Positions 35,769 through 44,988 are shown, numbered from the stretch's first letter. The stretch is 51,460 nucleotides of DNA from an uncultured Woeseiaceae bacterium (GCA_905480215.1 CAJQPL010000025.1:1-51460), one strand, 5' to 3'. Made by a program: numbers and translations. Notes: a model not told the origin generated them from the letters alone.

Positions 35769-37559
35769 TCACTTTTCGACTCTTAGTACTGCAAGAAATG
35801 CCTCTTGTGGAATCTCGACAGATCCCACTTGTTTCATTCGTTTCTTGCCCGCTTTCTGCTTTTCCAGCAATTTTCGTTTGCGCGATATATCGCCACCATA
35901 ACACTTGGCTGTGACGTTCTTTCTGAGTGCTTTCACATTGCTACGCGCGATGACCTGACTACCGACCGCTGCCTGAATCGCAACGTCAAACATTTGTCGC
36001 GGAATTAGCTCGCGCATTTTCTCCACCAGATCGCGACCTCGCGTGCGTACATTTTCGTGATGCACGATGATCGATAATTCGTCGACGCGGTCCTTATTAA
36101 TCAAGATATCGAGTCGCACCAGTTGCGCCACTTGAAATCGTTCAAAATTGTAGTCGAATGATGCAAAACCGCGGCTCACGGATTTCAGGCGGTCAAAGAA
36201 ATCGAGTACAACTTCCGCCAACGGAATCTCATAAACCAGCGATACCTGCCCGCCCAGGTAGCGCATCTGCGTTTGCACCCCGCGCTTGTCTATACACAGC
36301 TTAATGACCGCGCCAACATATTTTTCAGGTACCAAAATGTTCGCCGAAATAATCGGTTCACGGAGTTCGGCAATGTCGTTTGGCGGCGGCAGCTTCGATG
36401 GGTTATCAACATGCAAGGTTTCACCGGCATTCGTAAGCACTTCGAAAATTACAGTCGGTGCGGTCGTAATTAGATCAATGTTGTATTCGCGCTCGATGCG
36501 CTCCTGCACGATTTCCATATGCAGCATGCCAAGAAAGCCACAACGAAAACCAAAGCCCAGCGCTGCTGATGACTCCGGTTCAAAATGCAAGGCGGCATCA
36601 TTCAAGCGTAATTTTTGCAGTGCCTCGCGAAAGCCTTCGTAGTCGTCTGAGCTGATCGGAAACAAGCCCGCGAACACCCTCGGTTGCACTTGCTTGAATC
36701 CCGGCAAGGGAGTTACAGACGGATTGTGCGTCGCCGTGATCGTGTCACCAACAGGAGCGCCATATATGTCTTTTATTCCGGCGATAATATAACCAACCTC
36801 ACCGGTATTAAGTTCGCCGCGATCTTCCATTTTTGGCGTAAACACGCCCACGCGATCAGCGACATGACTGCTACCGGTCGACATCACAGTTATCTTACTG
36901 CGCTTGGAAAGACTGCCATTGACCACTCGAACCAGCGATACCACACCGACATAGTTATCAAACCAGGAATCGATAATCAGCGCCTGTAGTTCGCCATCCG
37001 GATTGCCCTCAGGTGGCGGAATCATCTCAACAATCTGCTCCAGCAATTCTGGTACACCGAGACCAGTCTTGGCACTGACGTGAATCGCGTCCTGCGCATC
37101 GATGCCAATAATGTCTTCGATTTCGTTGACAACCTTTTCTGGGTCTGCCGCCGGCAAATCAATTTTATTGAGTACCGGTAAAACCTCGAGTCCCTGATCG
37201 ATCGCCGTCATGCAATTCGCGACACTCTGCGCCTCGACCCCCTGCGCGGCGTCAACTACCAGCAAGGCACCCTCGCAGGCCGCCAATGAGCGGGAAACTT
37301 CGTAGGAAAAATCGACGTGCCCGGGAGTATCAATGAAGTTGAGATTGTAAACCTCGCCCGACACACTGCTGTAATTGAGCGAGACGCACTGCGCTTTGAT
37401 TGTGATGCCACGTTCGCGCTCGATATCCATGGAATCGAGCACCTGTTCTTCCATTTCACGATCAGACAGGCCACCACAATAGTGGATAAAGCGGTCAGCC
37501 AGCGTCGACTTACCGTGGTCGATATGGGCGATGATCGAGAAGTTTCGAATGTGCTTCAT
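35769..37559 (-). CDS. lepA: elongation factor 4 (LepA)
   Basis: LepA is a ribosome-associated GTPase that back-translocates or assists 30S assembly. At 596 aa it is standard length. It has [13 protein letters not shown] at 10-22, [18 protein letters not shown], and the LepA-specific C-terminal domain ending near [17 protein letters not shown]. The ATG at 37559 lies 43 bp after the glutaredoxin gene. It follows the rse genes in the usual order, so it may be partly under sigma-E control. Confidence 0.98.
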   Translation of the reverse strand: MKHIRNFSIIAHIDHGKSTLADRFIHYCGGLSDREMEEQVLDSMDIERERGITIKAQCVSLNYSSVSGEVYNLNFIDTPGHVDFSYEVSRSLAACEGALLVVDAAQGVEAQSVANCMTAIDQGLEVLPVLNKIDLPAADPEKVVNEIEDIIGIDAQDAIHVSAKTGLGVPELLEQIVEMIPPPEGNPDGELQALIIDSWFDNYVGVVSLVRVVNGSLSKRSKITVMSTGSSHVADRVGVFTPKMEDRGELNTGEVGYIIAGIKDIYGAPVGDTITATHNPSVTPLPGFKQVQPRVFAGLFPISSDDYEGFREALQKLRLNDAALHFEPESSAALGFGFRCGFLGMLHMEIVQERIEREYNIDLITTAPTVIFEVLTNAGETLHVDNPSKLPPPNDIAELREPIISANILVPEKYVGAVIKLCIDKRGVQTQMRYLGGQVSLVYEIPLAEVVLDFFDRLKSVSRGFASFDYNFERFQVAQLVRLDILINKDRVDELSIIVHHENVRTRGRDLVEKMRELIPRQMFDVAIQAAVGSQVIARSNVKALRKNVTAKCYGGDISRKRKLLEKQKAGKKRMKQVGSVEIPQEAFLAVLRVEK

Positions 37560-37602
37560 GGTGAGGGTTTTCGGTAGCTACCGGCGTCTGGAGCGGCCTG
37601 AT

Positions 37603-37875
37603 TTAGCGGCGAAGTATACCGATTTCGGCGGTGTTTTCAGGCATTTCGGCCAAGCATTGGACAACGGCGCCGCGATCGAGCGGATAGTCACTAATAACAG
37701 CCCCATCGAATTCAATGACGGGCACTCGAAGGTCGTATTTTTCAAGCCACTGCGGCTCTTCATCGATGTCTCTAATCTCAATTGTTGCCCGGCCTGCAAT
37801 GAGCGGCAGCAACTCTTCGAGAGTCACCTCACACAGATGGCATCCCTTACGCGTGTAATAGTGAAGAACCGCCAC
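37603..37875 (-). CDS. glutaredoxin family protein (DUF836 type)
   Basis: This 90 aa protein starts with GTG immediately after the rseC stop (TAA then GTG). It shows a thioredoxin-fold start VLHYYTRKGCHLC with CxxC at 12-15, the cis-proline at RVPVIEF and a short tail. Such small proteins are common between rseC and lepA in this group. It may reduce disulfides or glutathionylated proteins in the cytosol; whether it acts with the Cys-rich RseC is not known. Confidence 0.87.
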   Translation of the reverse strand: MAVLHYYTRKGCHLCEVTLEELLPLIAGRATIEIRDIDEEPQWLEKYDLRVPVIEFDGAVISDYPLDRGAVVQCLAEMPENTAEIGILRR

Positions 37876-38328
37876 TTATTTTGCTGCCGTCAGATTTTCG
37901 ACAATCATTGGCGTAAATTCCCGCAAACATTGCGCGCTCTGCAAACGTCGGCGAGCAATCAGGAGACCCATAGCTATGCCGCTTAGCGCAAACAATGCCG
38001 AAGCCAGATCACCGAGATTCAGGTACCAGGCCAGGAGCGCGCCAAGCAGCGCGGATAGTAAGGGGTAGCCATACACAATTATCGCCGCGAGCAGCATATT
38101 TCTCGGCTCCATCGCAACGCTTACCGTGTCCCCCGACCTGACTTCAAGGCCGTGCTTGAGAGTAGTCTCGATCTGCCGGTCTTTGCCGACACTACCAAGC
38201 AGGCCAGCACCGCAGCCTTTGCCCTCGGCACAACGCGGACATGCGACATTTGCGGCAACCTCGACAATGATATTGGTGAGCGGATCATCTCCGCCCACGG
38301 ACACGACTCGACCTTGAGGATTATTCAT
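37876..38328 (-). CDS. rseC: SoxR-reducing/sigma-E modulator RseC family protein
   Basis: The 150 aa protein has an N-terminal cytosolic cysteine cluster (Cys30, Cys33, Cys39 in ACPRCAEGKGCGAG), an RVG-like SGDTVSVAM strand, and two membrane helices near 77-97 and 103-123. RseC homologues are found in the rpoE operon and in electron-transfer complexes for SoxR reduction. Its position downstream of rpoE-rseA-rseB supports the RseC name. The 46 bp before it contain a long hairpin. Confidence 0.9.
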   Translation of the reverse strand: MNNPQGRVVSVGGDDPLTNIIVEVAANVACPRCAEGKGCGAGLLGSVGKDRQIETTLKHGLEVRSGDTVSVAMEPRNMLLAAIIVYGYPLLSALLGALLAWYLNLGDLASALFALSGIAMGLLIARRRLQSAQCLREFTPMIVENLTAAK

Positions 38329-38342
38329 GCGCTCAGTTTACA

Positions 38343-38369
38343 GTACAGATCACGGGGCGTGTTCTGTAC
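38343..38369 (-). other. intercistronic hairpin between rseB and rseC
   Basis: The arms GTACAGA (38343-38349) and TCTGTAC (38363-38369) pair for 7 bp; after a T-T mismatch, CACG and CGTG add 4 bp around a 3 nt loop. The whole hairpin fits in the 46 bp gap. It lacks a following U run on the minus strand, so it is not a standard terminator. It could slow degradation, trim the mRNA or lower rseC expression. Confidence 0.7.
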
Positions 38370-38374
38370 GATGA

Positions 38375-39340
38375 TTAGCGTTGCCGCATCGTTGTTGCGA
38401 TTTGTTTCACGGTTGCCGCCGGGACTTCACCAACAGCAGTGATCTCAAACCCGCCGTTGAGCAAGCAAAAGGAATTGGAACTACCCATGCTCGTAGCACC
38501 AGCCGCACCCGCACCACTAATTGGTGAAACAAAAACGGAAACGTTGGCAAGACCATCACTGAACAGGATATGGGTAACCATATCGTCGCTTCCGGAAATA
38601 ACTTCTTCATGGGTGGCTATAGCCGCAAAACCAGCCGGCAACTCATCGCTCGCCCAAGCTGTCTCAACATCATTGCCATGCGCGCTAGATGACTGTTTGA
38701 ACCAGGTAAACTGATCGGTAACAAAGGACGTCGTCAAGAGACTCGCAGGGATGTCCTGAGTAATCGAAATATCGGCAAACTTTACTTGCTCAAGGACTTT
38801 GCCGCCGTAAACTAACTGCGTCTGCAACGGAAAACTTGTCTCTGTATCCAGCCATATGCGATGACCGTATCGATAGTTATCATGCGGTCGAATTGCCAGA
38901 ACAATCGTCTCCCGGCCCGCTATGCGATCGCGGCGGTCGAGCGCAAGGTCGTACTCGCTACCGAATTGCATAGCGCTGCTCGGCAGTGTTGAAAACAATC
39001 GGGATTCGTCATCCCATTCTTCAACCAAGACAGATTGTCGGTCTGGAAAGATCTTGTGAACCTTGTTGCCACTGCGAAGAATGACCAAAGCACTGCCTTC
39101 CTGGGCAACAATCTTCTCGTGTACAACGCCATCCGAGATTGTATGAACAACCCGCAGGGCCTCCGCATTGCCGTCGACGACCCGCACCACGGTGCCTTCA
39201 TAACTAGTCGATTGCACTGCCGCAAGCATGCTGCCAAGCCACTCGTCGGGCGCCTTATCCGCAAACGCATTTACCGCAGCAAGTAACAAGCCAATACTTA
39301 GTATCAGTTCGCTCGTCATGCGTAATCGCGTCGTTCGCAT
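38375..39340 (-). CDS. rseB: periplasmic sigma-E regulator RseB/MucB
   Basis: RseB binds the periplasmic part of anti-sigma factor RseA, shields it from DegS-type proteolysis, and senses lipids or lipopolysaccharide. The 321 aa product has a signal peptide (to about residue 28), then the LolA/LolB-like N-terminal domain starting with SMLAAVQSTSYEGTVVRV, and the C-terminal MucB/RseB domain. The ATG overlaps the rseA stop by one base (TGATG), so translation is coupled. Confidence 0.94.
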   Translation of the reverse strand: MRTTRLRMTSELILSIGLLLAAVNAFADKAPDEWLGSMLAAVQSTSYEGTVVRVVDGNAEALRVVHTISDGVVHEKIVAQEGSALVILRSGNKVHKIFPDRQSVLVEEWDDESRLFSTLPSSAMQFGSEYDLALDRRDRIAGRETIVLAIRPHDNYRYGHRIWLDTETSFPLQTQLVYGGKVLEQVKFADISITQDIPASLLTTSFVTDQFTWFKQSSSAHGNDVETAWASDELPAGFAAIATHEEVISGSDDMVTHILFSDGLANVSVFVSPISGAGAAGATSMGSSNSFCLLNGGFEITAVGEVPAATVKQIATTMRQR

Positions 39341-39951
39341 CAGGGCTGGACCGTCTCAACTTCGCTGTCACCGGCAGCAATCACGTCTTGTTGCAGCTGC
39401 TCGAGACTGTCGTCTGCACCGATTTCTTCGCTAAAGCGTAAGTCGACAACTTCCGAATTAATTGCGCTCGCGCCGTAACGCGAGGACGTTTCTGCGTGGC
39501 GGCGGAAAATCGAGCGCTGTCGCTCCAGCTGCGCGTCCATACTCGGCACACCCTGCTGTAATTCACTAGCGACCACCGCTTGCGGCAACACATTCGCAGC
39601 CTCATCGACAATCGCCGTCTGCTGCAACGTAAATATCGCAGCCAACGCTACGCTGGCAGCAATCGCAAAGCCAGCAAGCGGCCGCATAAAGCGCGCAGCA
39701 CCCTGTTTAGCTGCCGAATTGGCCGCATCGGACGGACGCTCATCGATCTCTGCGGCGATGCGTTCATGCAAGCCATCGGCTCCGGCCAATCCCGTCTCGG
39801 CACGAATCAATCGGCCGAGCGCCAGGTACTCAGCAACTTCCATCCGCAGCTCGCTGTCTTGACTCAGACGCCGCAACAACAGCTCAGCTTCGTTCTCCGG
39901 CAGTTCACCGTCAACGAAAGCCGATATCTGCATTCTTATTCCATCATTCAT
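39340..39951 (-). CDS. rseA: anti-sigma-E factor RseA/MucA
   Basis: The 203 aa single-pass membrane protein has the cytosolic anti-sigma domain (about 1-85, MQISAFVDGELPENEAELLLRRL), one membrane helix near 94-112, and a periplasmic tail that binds RseB. It holds RpoE inactive until regulated proteolysis frees it. It lies 30 bp after rpoE. The periplasmic tail is acidic, with a long stretch rich in Glu, Asp and Gln at the end. Confidence 0.93.
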   Translation of the reverse strand: MNDGIRMQISAFVDGELPENEAELLLRRLSQDSELRMEVAEYLALGRLIRAETGLAGADGLHERIAAEIDERPSDAANSAAKQGAARFMRPLAGFAIAASVALAAIFTLQQTAIVDEAANVLPQAVVASELQQGVPSMDAQLERQRSIFRRHAETSSRYGASAINSEVVDLRFSEEIGADDSLEQLQQDVIAAGDSEVETVQP

Positions 39952-39981
39952 ACTTCACCCATTGTGAGGCCGCTAAGCCCA

Positions 39982-40557
39982 TTAGCGTAGTAACGAGCCA
40001 ACCTTTTTGCCGATCGCATCGCGCGCTCTGAATATTCTTGATCGTACCGTTCCGACTGGACAGTCCATCGTCTCTGCGATTTCCTCGTAACTCATACCTT
40101 CCAGCTCGCGAAGGATGATGGCGGTACGCAAATCCTCCGGCAGCGCGCCGATAGCTCGCTCTACGGTCTCCTGGAGTTCGTCGGTCATAGCGACGCCCTC
40201 AGGCGTATCCGTCTCTTTCAGCTTCGCATGCAAGTCGTACTGCTCCGAGTCCTGCAAATCCAGTTCCACATCCATCGGACGTCTCCGCTGTGCGGCAAGA
40301 TGATTTTTCGCCGTATTCACAGCAATTCGGTACAACCAGGTATAAAACGCACTATCGCCGCGAAATCTTGGCAACGCCCGGTAGGCCTTAATAAAAGCTT
40401 CCTGAGCAATGTCCAAAGCCAGGTCCGGATCACGCACATAACGCATTACCAGATTGACAATCTTGTGCTGATACTTGAGCACCAATAAATCAAACGCGCC
40501 CTTGTCACCTTTCTGGACTCGCTCAACCAACTTTTTGTCGGATGCCTGATTCGACAT
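39982..40557 (-). CDS. rpoE: RNA polymerase sigma factor RpoE (AlgU)
   Basis: This ECF sigma factor directs envelope stress transcription. The 191 aa protein has region 2 (DIAQEAFIKAYRALPRFRGDSAFYTWLYRIAVNTAKNHL) and region 4 (EELEGMSYEEIAETMDCPVGTVRSRIFRAR-type helix-turn-helix) with the short linker of this class. An AGGGA ribosome site lies at 40567-40571. It is followed by rseA, rseB and rseC in the canonical order, and a matching sigma-E promoter lies upstream, implying self-activation. Confidence 0.97.
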   Translation of the reverse strand: MSNQASDKKLVERVQKGDKGAFDLLVLKYQHKIVNLVMRYVRDPDLALDIAQEAFIKAYRALPRFRGDSAFYTWLYRIAVNTAKNHLAAQRRRPMDVELDLQDSEQYDLHAKLKETDTPEGVAMTDELQETVERAIGALPEDLRTAIILRELEGMSYEEIAETMDCPVGTVRSRIFRARDAIGKKVGSLLR

Positions 40558-40602
40558 TCAGCAACGTCCCTGAAAACTGACATACAGCCATTCAACACCG
40601 GG

Positions 40603-40629
40603 ATAGACCCCGTGCAACGCGATAAGTTC
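40603..40629 (-). promoter_or_regulatory. sigma-E-type promoter of rpoE
   Basis: On the minus strand GAACTT (40629-40624) is followed after 15 bases by GTCTAT (40608-40603), close to the sigma-E consensus GGAACTT-N15/16-GTCTAA. It would give a leader of about 40 nt to the rpoE ATG. It implies that RpoE drives its own operon. The rest of the 191 bp gap holds short inverted repeats (GTTAGCAGCTAAC at 40736-40748 and GGCGTTGACGCC at 40683-40694) of unknown meaning. Confidence 0.85.
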
Positions 40630-40748
40630 TGGTAATTGGGCCTTATTCATCTTTGTTCTGTGACACCGGTCCATGGTTATTTGGCGTTGACGCCCTAAAC
40701 CCCGCAATTTGTCATTTTTCGAGTCGTCACAGCATGTTAGCAGCTAAC

Positions 40749-41141
40749 TCAGATTGCACCAATGTGCCGCCAGATTAGCTGTAAACGGCGCCAATCCTGA
40801 CTCTCTCGACAGTTACCCTGAAAAAGCTCGGAGTAAAGTCGTCCATCGGCACCGCGCAATCGCAACCAGGCGAAATTTCTCAGCAGCACACTGCCGGTCT
40901 CGAGCCTCGCCGAGCACCATTCCTGCTCCTGGTTGAGAATGAGTGCCTCGCCACTCGCGGTGAGGCGGATTTCGAGGCAATTACTATGACCGTGGCGAAG
41001 CCTCTGCAGTTCGAACCGGCCCAGAGCAATACAGCACAGACAGGCACCACCACGAATCGCAGCATCAAGCGGCAAGGTAAGAGTTATGACAACAGCAGCT
41101 GCAAGCAACAGCTGCGCAGAGACGATGACCGCAATGCGCAA
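40749..41141 (-). CDS. YgfX family membrane protein (CptA-like)
   Basis: The TTG at 41141 lies 7 bp after the sdhE stop; the 130 aa length is normal for YgfX. Two hydrophobic segments fill the first 45 or so residues, and a cytosolic half with WCSARLETGSVLLRNFAWLRLR follows. In E. coli the sdhE-ygfX pair was once proposed to be a toxin-antitoxin system (CptAB), with the YgfX-type protein acting on cytoskeletal proteins; SdhE is now known to flavinylate SdhA. Here the pair is kept with the sdh operon. Confidence 0.83.
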   Translation of the reverse strand: MRIAVIVSAQLLLAAAVVITLTLPLDAAIRGGACLCCIALGRFELQRLRHGHSNCLEIRLTASGEALILNQEQEWCSARLETGSVLLRNFAWLRLRGADGRLYSELFQGNCRESQDWRRLQLIWRHIGAI

Positions 41142-41148
41142 CCAGGGA

Positions 41149-41391
41149 TCAGTCTTGAGGGTGCTTGAGTATGTGGGCGATGACAGCGGCGATTGCCTCC
41201 GAAGTGGGAACTTGCCGTTGCAATAGATAAGCGTTTAGCTCGGGATCCGGAAGCTGCAAAACTGCGTTAAAGGCGTTTTTTTCATCCTTGCTGGCAGTCG
41301 GATAACGAGAATCGAGATAGCGAACGAGGAGATCGTCAAGTTCACGCATACCGCGGCGGCATTGCCAACGCAGCCTGGATTCTTCGCTCAT
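41149..41391 (-). CDS. sdhE: succinate dehydrogenase flavinylation factor SdhE
   Basis: This 80 aa cytosolic helper promotes covalent attachment of FAD to SdhA. The family motif RGMRELD is at residues 13-19. The rest is a small helical bundle (DEKNAFNAVLQLPDPELNAYL). It sits 52 bp after sdhB and 7 bp before ygfX. Placement directly after sdhB fits its function; in E. coli sdhE is elsewhere. Confidence 0.92.
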   Translation of the reverse strand: MSEESRLRWQCRRGMRELDDLLVRYLDSRYPTASKDEKNAFNAVLQLPDPELNAYLLQRQVPTSEAIAAVIAHILKHPQD

Positions 41392-41409
41392 GTTGTCAAT
41401 TCCATCTAT

Positions 41410-41427
41410 CGTGGCCGCCGGGCCGCG
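41410..41427 (-). other. intercistronic GC-rich hairpin between sdhB and sdhE
   Basis: The arms CGTGGCC (41410-41416) and GGCCGCG (41421-41427) pair over 7 bp (one G-T pair) with a 4 nt loop. It lies in the 52 bp gap after the sdhB stop, with no U run on the minus strand. It could mark an mRNA processing or stabilising point that separates enzyme genes from the helper genes. Confidence 0.5.
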
Positions 41428-41443
41428 GACGCCAAACTGCGAA

Positions 41444-42226
41444 TCAGAACTTTCGTTCGACCATCATTTTCTTGGTCTCGGCAATAGCCTGCGCTGGATT
41501 CAAACCTTTCGGACAGGTTTGCGTGCAATTCATGATCGTATGACAGCGATACAGACGAAATGGATCCTCAAGCTCATCCAGACGCTCACCAGTCGCCTCA
41601 TCCCGACTATCGACCAACCAGCGGTACGATGCCAACAATGCGGCCGGTCCCAGGTAGCGATCACTATTCCACCAATAGCTTGGGCAACTTGTGGAGCAAC
41701 AGGCGCACAAGATGCAGGCAGCAGGTTCGTTGATCAATTCCTGATCATCCTTGCTCTGCAAGCGCTCCTGATCGGGCGGTGGCGGCGTTCGAGTCTGCAG
41801 CCACGGCTTGACGGACGCGTACTGCGCATAGAAATTGGTCAGATCAGGAACCAGGTCTTTGACGACAGGCATATGCGGCAGCGGGTAAATTTTGACGCTG
41901 CCTTTGACCTCATCAAGCGCTCGCGTGCAAGCGAGTGTATTACCGCCGTCGATGTTCATCGCGCAAGAACCGCAAATGCCTTCCCGGCATGAACGGCGAA
42001 ACGTCAGCGTCGGATCGATCTCGTTTTTGATCTTGATCAATGCATCGAGCACCATGGGTCCACAGCTATCCAGATCGACATCGTAGGTATCCATACGCGG
42101 ATTGTCGCCACTGCTCGGATCGTATCGATACACAGCAAGCTGTCTGACGTTGCTTGCTCCATCCGCGGCAGCAAAGTGCTTGCCCTTCTTGATCCGCGAG
42201 TTTTTTGGAAGTCTGAATTCAGCCAC
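41444..42226 (-). CDS. sdhB: succinate dehydrogenase iron-sulfur subunit
   Basis: SdhB carries electrons from FAD to quinone through three iron-sulfur centres. The [2Fe-2S] set is [22 protein letters not shown]; the [4Fe-4S] and [3Fe-4S] ligands are in [16 protein letters not shown] and [13 protein letters not shown] chose the GTG at 42226 (260 aa, [16 protein letters not shown]), with AGGA at a spacing of 9; the TTG two codons upstream has the ribosome site too close. It lies 11 bp after sdhA. Confidence 0.96.
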   Translation of the reverse strand: MAEFRLPKNSRIKKGKHFAAADGASNVRQLAVYRYDPSSGDNPRMDTYDVDLDSCGPMVLDALIKIKNEIDPTLTFRRSCREGICGSCAMNIDGGNTLACTRALDEVKGSVKIYPLPHMPVVKDLVPDLTNFYAQYASVKPWLQTRTPPPPDQERLQSKDDQELINEPAACILCACCSTSCPSYWWNSDRYLGPAALLASYRWLVDSRDEATGERLDELEDPFRLYRCHTIMNCTQTCPKGLNPAQAIAETKKMMVERKF

Positions 42227-42237
42227 AATCAATATTC

Positions 42238-44022
42238 CTAGTAGACACGAGCTTTGGGTTCAATATAGTCGACTTCGTCAGTCAGGGTATTCTCATGCAC
42301 CGGGCGATAATCGAAACTGACCTCGCCGCTGCCATCGACCCATGCCAACGTATGCTTCATCCAGGTTGCATCATCACGATCCGGGAAATCTTCGCGCGCA
42401 TGTGCACCACGACTTTCCTCGCGATTCGCGGCAGACTCAATCGTCGCAGCTGAGTTGAGCAGCAGGTTTTCAAGCTCCATCGTTTCCACAAGATCGGTAT
42501 TCCAAATCATCGAGCGATCAGTGACAGCAACGTCATCAAAACTCCTGAAGGTCTTTTTCAACAACTCAACACCAGCATCAAGCGTCTCGCCGGTGCGGAA
42601 AACCGCGGCATGCAGCTGCATGATTTTTTGCATCTCCAACCTGATTTCTGCTGTTGGCCGACTGCCATTGGCGTTTCGCAAACGATCAATGCGAGCAACG
42701 CTGTCTTGGCCGGCATCAGCAGCCAGCGGTTTGTGGCGTTCGCCCGGCGTCATTTCTGACGCACAAAAATGCGCCGCCGCGCGGCCGAATACCACCAGGT
42801 CGAGCAAAGAATTTGATCCCAGTCGATTAGCACCGTGCACGGAAACGCAAGCCGCTTCACCGACAGCCATCAATCCCGTGACAACTGATTCAGGATCGTC
42901 GCCCTTTTTGGTAATGACCTGGCCGTTAAAGTTCGCCGGTATGCCGCCCATGTTGTAGTGCACCGTCGGCAACACCGGAATCGGTTCCTTGGTGACATCG
43001 ACGCCAGCAAAAATTCGCGCCGACTCAGCGATGCCCGGCAAGCGTTCATCGATGACTTCTGGCCCCAGGTGTTCAAGGTGCAGGTTAATGTGATCCTGCT
43101 CAGCACCGACGCCTCTACCTTCGCTGATTTCAATCGTCATTGAACGACTTACAACGTCGCGCGAGGCAAGGTCCTTCGCGTTCGGCGCATAGCGCTCCAT
43201 AAAGCGTTCGCCATCAGAGTTGGTGAGATAACCACCCTCACCGCGCACACCCTCAGTAATCAGACACCCAGCACCATAAATACCGGTCGGATGAAACTGT
43301 ACAAATTCCATGTCCTGCACCGGAAGTCCGGCACGCAGCACCATCGCACTGCCATCACCGGTACAGGTATGGGCTGAAGTACAGGAGAAATACGATCGGC
43401 CATAGCCACCGGTGGCGAGAATTACCTGGTGCGAACGGAAGCGATGCAGCCGTCCCGTGGCCAAATCGATCGCTACCACTCCGCGGCAGGCACCATCTTC
43501 CATTATCAGGTCGACGGCGAAGTATTCGATGTAAAACTCGGCATCATGTTTTAGCGACTGCTGATAGAGCGTGTGCAACATGGCGTGGCCCGTACGGTCC
43601 GCCGCAGCACAGGTGCGTTGCGCTGTACCTTCGCCAAATCGCGTTGTCATGCCACCGAACGGACGCTGGTAAATCTTGCCCTCTTCAGTTCGCGAAAACG
43701 GCACGCCATAGTGCTCGAGTTCGATGACGGCGTCCGGCGCCTCTTTACACATGTACTCAATCGCATCCTGGTCACCAAGCCAATCGGATCCCTTGACCGT
43801 GTCGTACATGTGCCAACGCCAATCGTCTTCGCCCATATTGCCAAGCGCTGCGCTGATTCCGCCCTGCGCCGCGACGGTATGGCTGCGTGTGGGGAAAACC
43901 TTGCTGATACAGGCCGTCTTAAAACCTGCTTCGGCGAGACCAAATGTCGCTCGCAACCCAGCTCCGCCAGCACCGATAACCACTACGTCATAGCTGTGAT
44001 CAATGAATTCGTAGTCACTCAT
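42238..44022 (-). CDS. sdhA: succinate dehydrogenase flavoprotein subunit
   Basis: SdhA oxidises succinate to fumarate on covalently bound FAD at the cytosolic face. The 594 aa product has the FAD dinucleotide motif [12 protein letters not shown], the flavin-linking His in [11 protein letters not shown], and catalytic regions with [20 protein letters not shown] and RSMTIEI. The C-terminal domain ends as in E. coli. It overlaps sdhD by 4 bp (ATGA). Confidence 0.97.
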   Translation of the reverse strand: MSDYEFIDHSYDVVVIGAGGAGLRATFGLAEAGFKTACISKVFPTRSHTVAAQGGISAALGNMGEDDWRWHMYDTVKGSDWLGDQDAIEYMCKEAPDAVIELEHYGVPFSRTEEGKIYQRPFGGMTTRFGEGTAQRTCAAADRTGHAMLHTLYQQSLKHDAEFYIEYFAVDLIMEDGACRGVVAIDLATGRLHRFRSHQVILATGGYGRSYFSCTSAHTCTGDGSAMVLRAGLPVQDMEFVQFHPTGIYGAGCLITEGVRGEGGYLTNSDGERFMERYAPNAKDLASRDVVSRSMTIEISEGRGVGAEQDHINLHLEHLGPEVIDERLPGIAESARIFAGVDVTKEPIPVLPTVHYNMGGIPANFNGQVITKKGDDPESVVTGLMAVGEAACVSVHGANRLGSNSLLDLVVFGRAAAHFCASEMTPGERHKPLAADAGQDSVARIDRLRNANGSRPTAEIRLEMQKIMQLHAAVFRTGETLDAGVELLKKTFRSFDDVAVTDRSMIWNTDLVETMELENLLLNSAATIESAANREESRGAHAREDFPDRDDATWMKHTLAWVDGSGEVSFDYRPVHENTLTDEVDYIEPKARVY

Positions 44023-44399
44023 GCGCTAAATCCGATCTTCAAAATTGCATAGATTGCCGCTACTGCCAGCAGGGTGTGAACAAAACGCGATGCGATCAAG
44101 GATGTGAGCTTCAATGCGTGTCCATGCACGTAATCCTCAATAACCACCTGAACTCCGAGATAGGAGTGATAAGCGATCGCCGCACTTAATAGCAGTAGCA
44201 ATATATTGTTTAGTGGCACGCTGATAAACGCGACGGCGTCCGCATGCGTGAATCCCGGCATTGTCGCCATACAAAATGCGAACCAGCTGCCAAGCAATGC
44301 GAGCGCGATTCCCGACACGCGCTGGCCCCAAAAATGACTGGTACCGTCTTTCGCTGACCCCAGTCCCAGGACGGAATTCAATGGCGTTCGTAAGCTCAT
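44019..44399 (-). CDS. sdhD: succinate dehydrogenase membrane anchor subunit SdhD
   Basis: I use the ATG at 44399 (126 aa), which overlaps the sdhC stop as ATGA; a GTG four codons upstream would overlap by 16 bp. The product has three membrane helices. The heme and quinone region carries [18 protein letters not shown], where the His and the DY pair are the known family features. It anchors SdhAB with SdhC in the inner membrane. Confidence 0.94.
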   Translation of the reverse strand: MSLRTPLNSVLGLGSAKDGTSHFWGQRVSGIALALLGSWFAFCMATMPGFTHADAVAFISVPLNNILLLLLSAAIAYHSYLGVQVVIEDYVHGHALKLTSLIASRFVHTLLAVAAIYAILKIGFSA

Positions 44400-44773
44400 G
44401 ATCGTGCCCACCAGAATAATGCCGTTAGCGCGCAGGCGAAAATTATTACGAACCAGGCAGAGGCATCCGCAGTAGACTTCTCAAAACCGCGGCCAGTGTC
44501 CCACACGAGATGTCGAACACCGTTGCCGAGGTGAAAGAAAAAAGAAAAACTCAAGCCAATCAGCAATATCTTGCCGGCCCATGTATCCAAATAAGAGCTG
44601 AACACCTTGTACGACCCGGCCCCGGAAGCCGCGTCAAAGAGCCAAATACTGAAGACAATGAATCCAATGCTCAGCGCAATGCCCGTCGCGCGATGCAAGA
44701 TCGACGTCGTCATTGTAATGGGCCAGCGATAGATCGAGAGATGCGGCGACAGTGGGCGCCCGTTATTGCTCAT
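44396..44773 (-). CDS. sdhC: succinate dehydrogenase cytochrome b556 subunit SdhC
   Basis: The 125 aa product has the family N-terminus RPLSPHLSIYRWPITMTTSILHRATG and three helices. The heme-binding His is in FFFHLGNGVRHLVWDTG. With SdhD it forms the quinone-reducing membrane domain. It is the first enzyme gene of the operon, 50 bp downstream of the SDHAF4-like gene. Confidence 0.95.
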   Translation of the reverse strand: MSNNGRPLSPHLSIYRWPITMTTSILHRATGIALSIGFIVFSIWLFDAASGAGSYKVFSSYLDTWAGKILLIGLSFSFFFHLGNGVRHLVWDTGRGFEKSTADASAWFVIIFACALTALFWWARS

Positions 44774-44823
44774 GCAGTTTCTTCTTTTTGTATTTCAAGC
44801 CAGATTGCTCGGGCTGATTATCC

Positions 44824-44988
44824 TTAAAAATCGACGCAGCGTCCTGCTTTTTCCCAGTCACCATAACGAGTGGGGTCCAGCCCACCGCGGCCACCAAGCT
44901 CTTTAGGGCTCGGCTCCTCGGGCAGAGGTGTATCATCCGCCTTGGGTTGTTCCTCTTCGGTCTTATCTTGGGGGTCATCTAAATTCAT
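44824..44988 (-). CDS. DUF1674 protein, SDHAF4-like succinate dehydrogenase assembly factor
   Basis: The ATG at 44988 gives a 54 aa, very acidic and disordered-looking protein ending in LGGRGGLDPTRYGDWEKAGRCVDF. That C-terminal DPTRYGDWE-x-x-GRCVDF block is the hallmark of DUF1674, the bacterial relative of mitochondrial assembly factor SDHAF4, which helps SdhA receive FAD and join SdhB. Its place directly upstream of sdhC supports this. The protein is too short for most gene callers. Confidence 0.87.
   Translation of the reverse strand: MNLDDPQDKTEEEQPKADDTPLPEEPSPKELGGRGGLDPTRYGDWEKAGRCVDF

Noticed and set aside
40749-41391. Mobile toxin-antitoxin module
   Set aside because: sdhE and ygfX are conserved chromosomal genes at the sdh locus; nothing suggests mobility.
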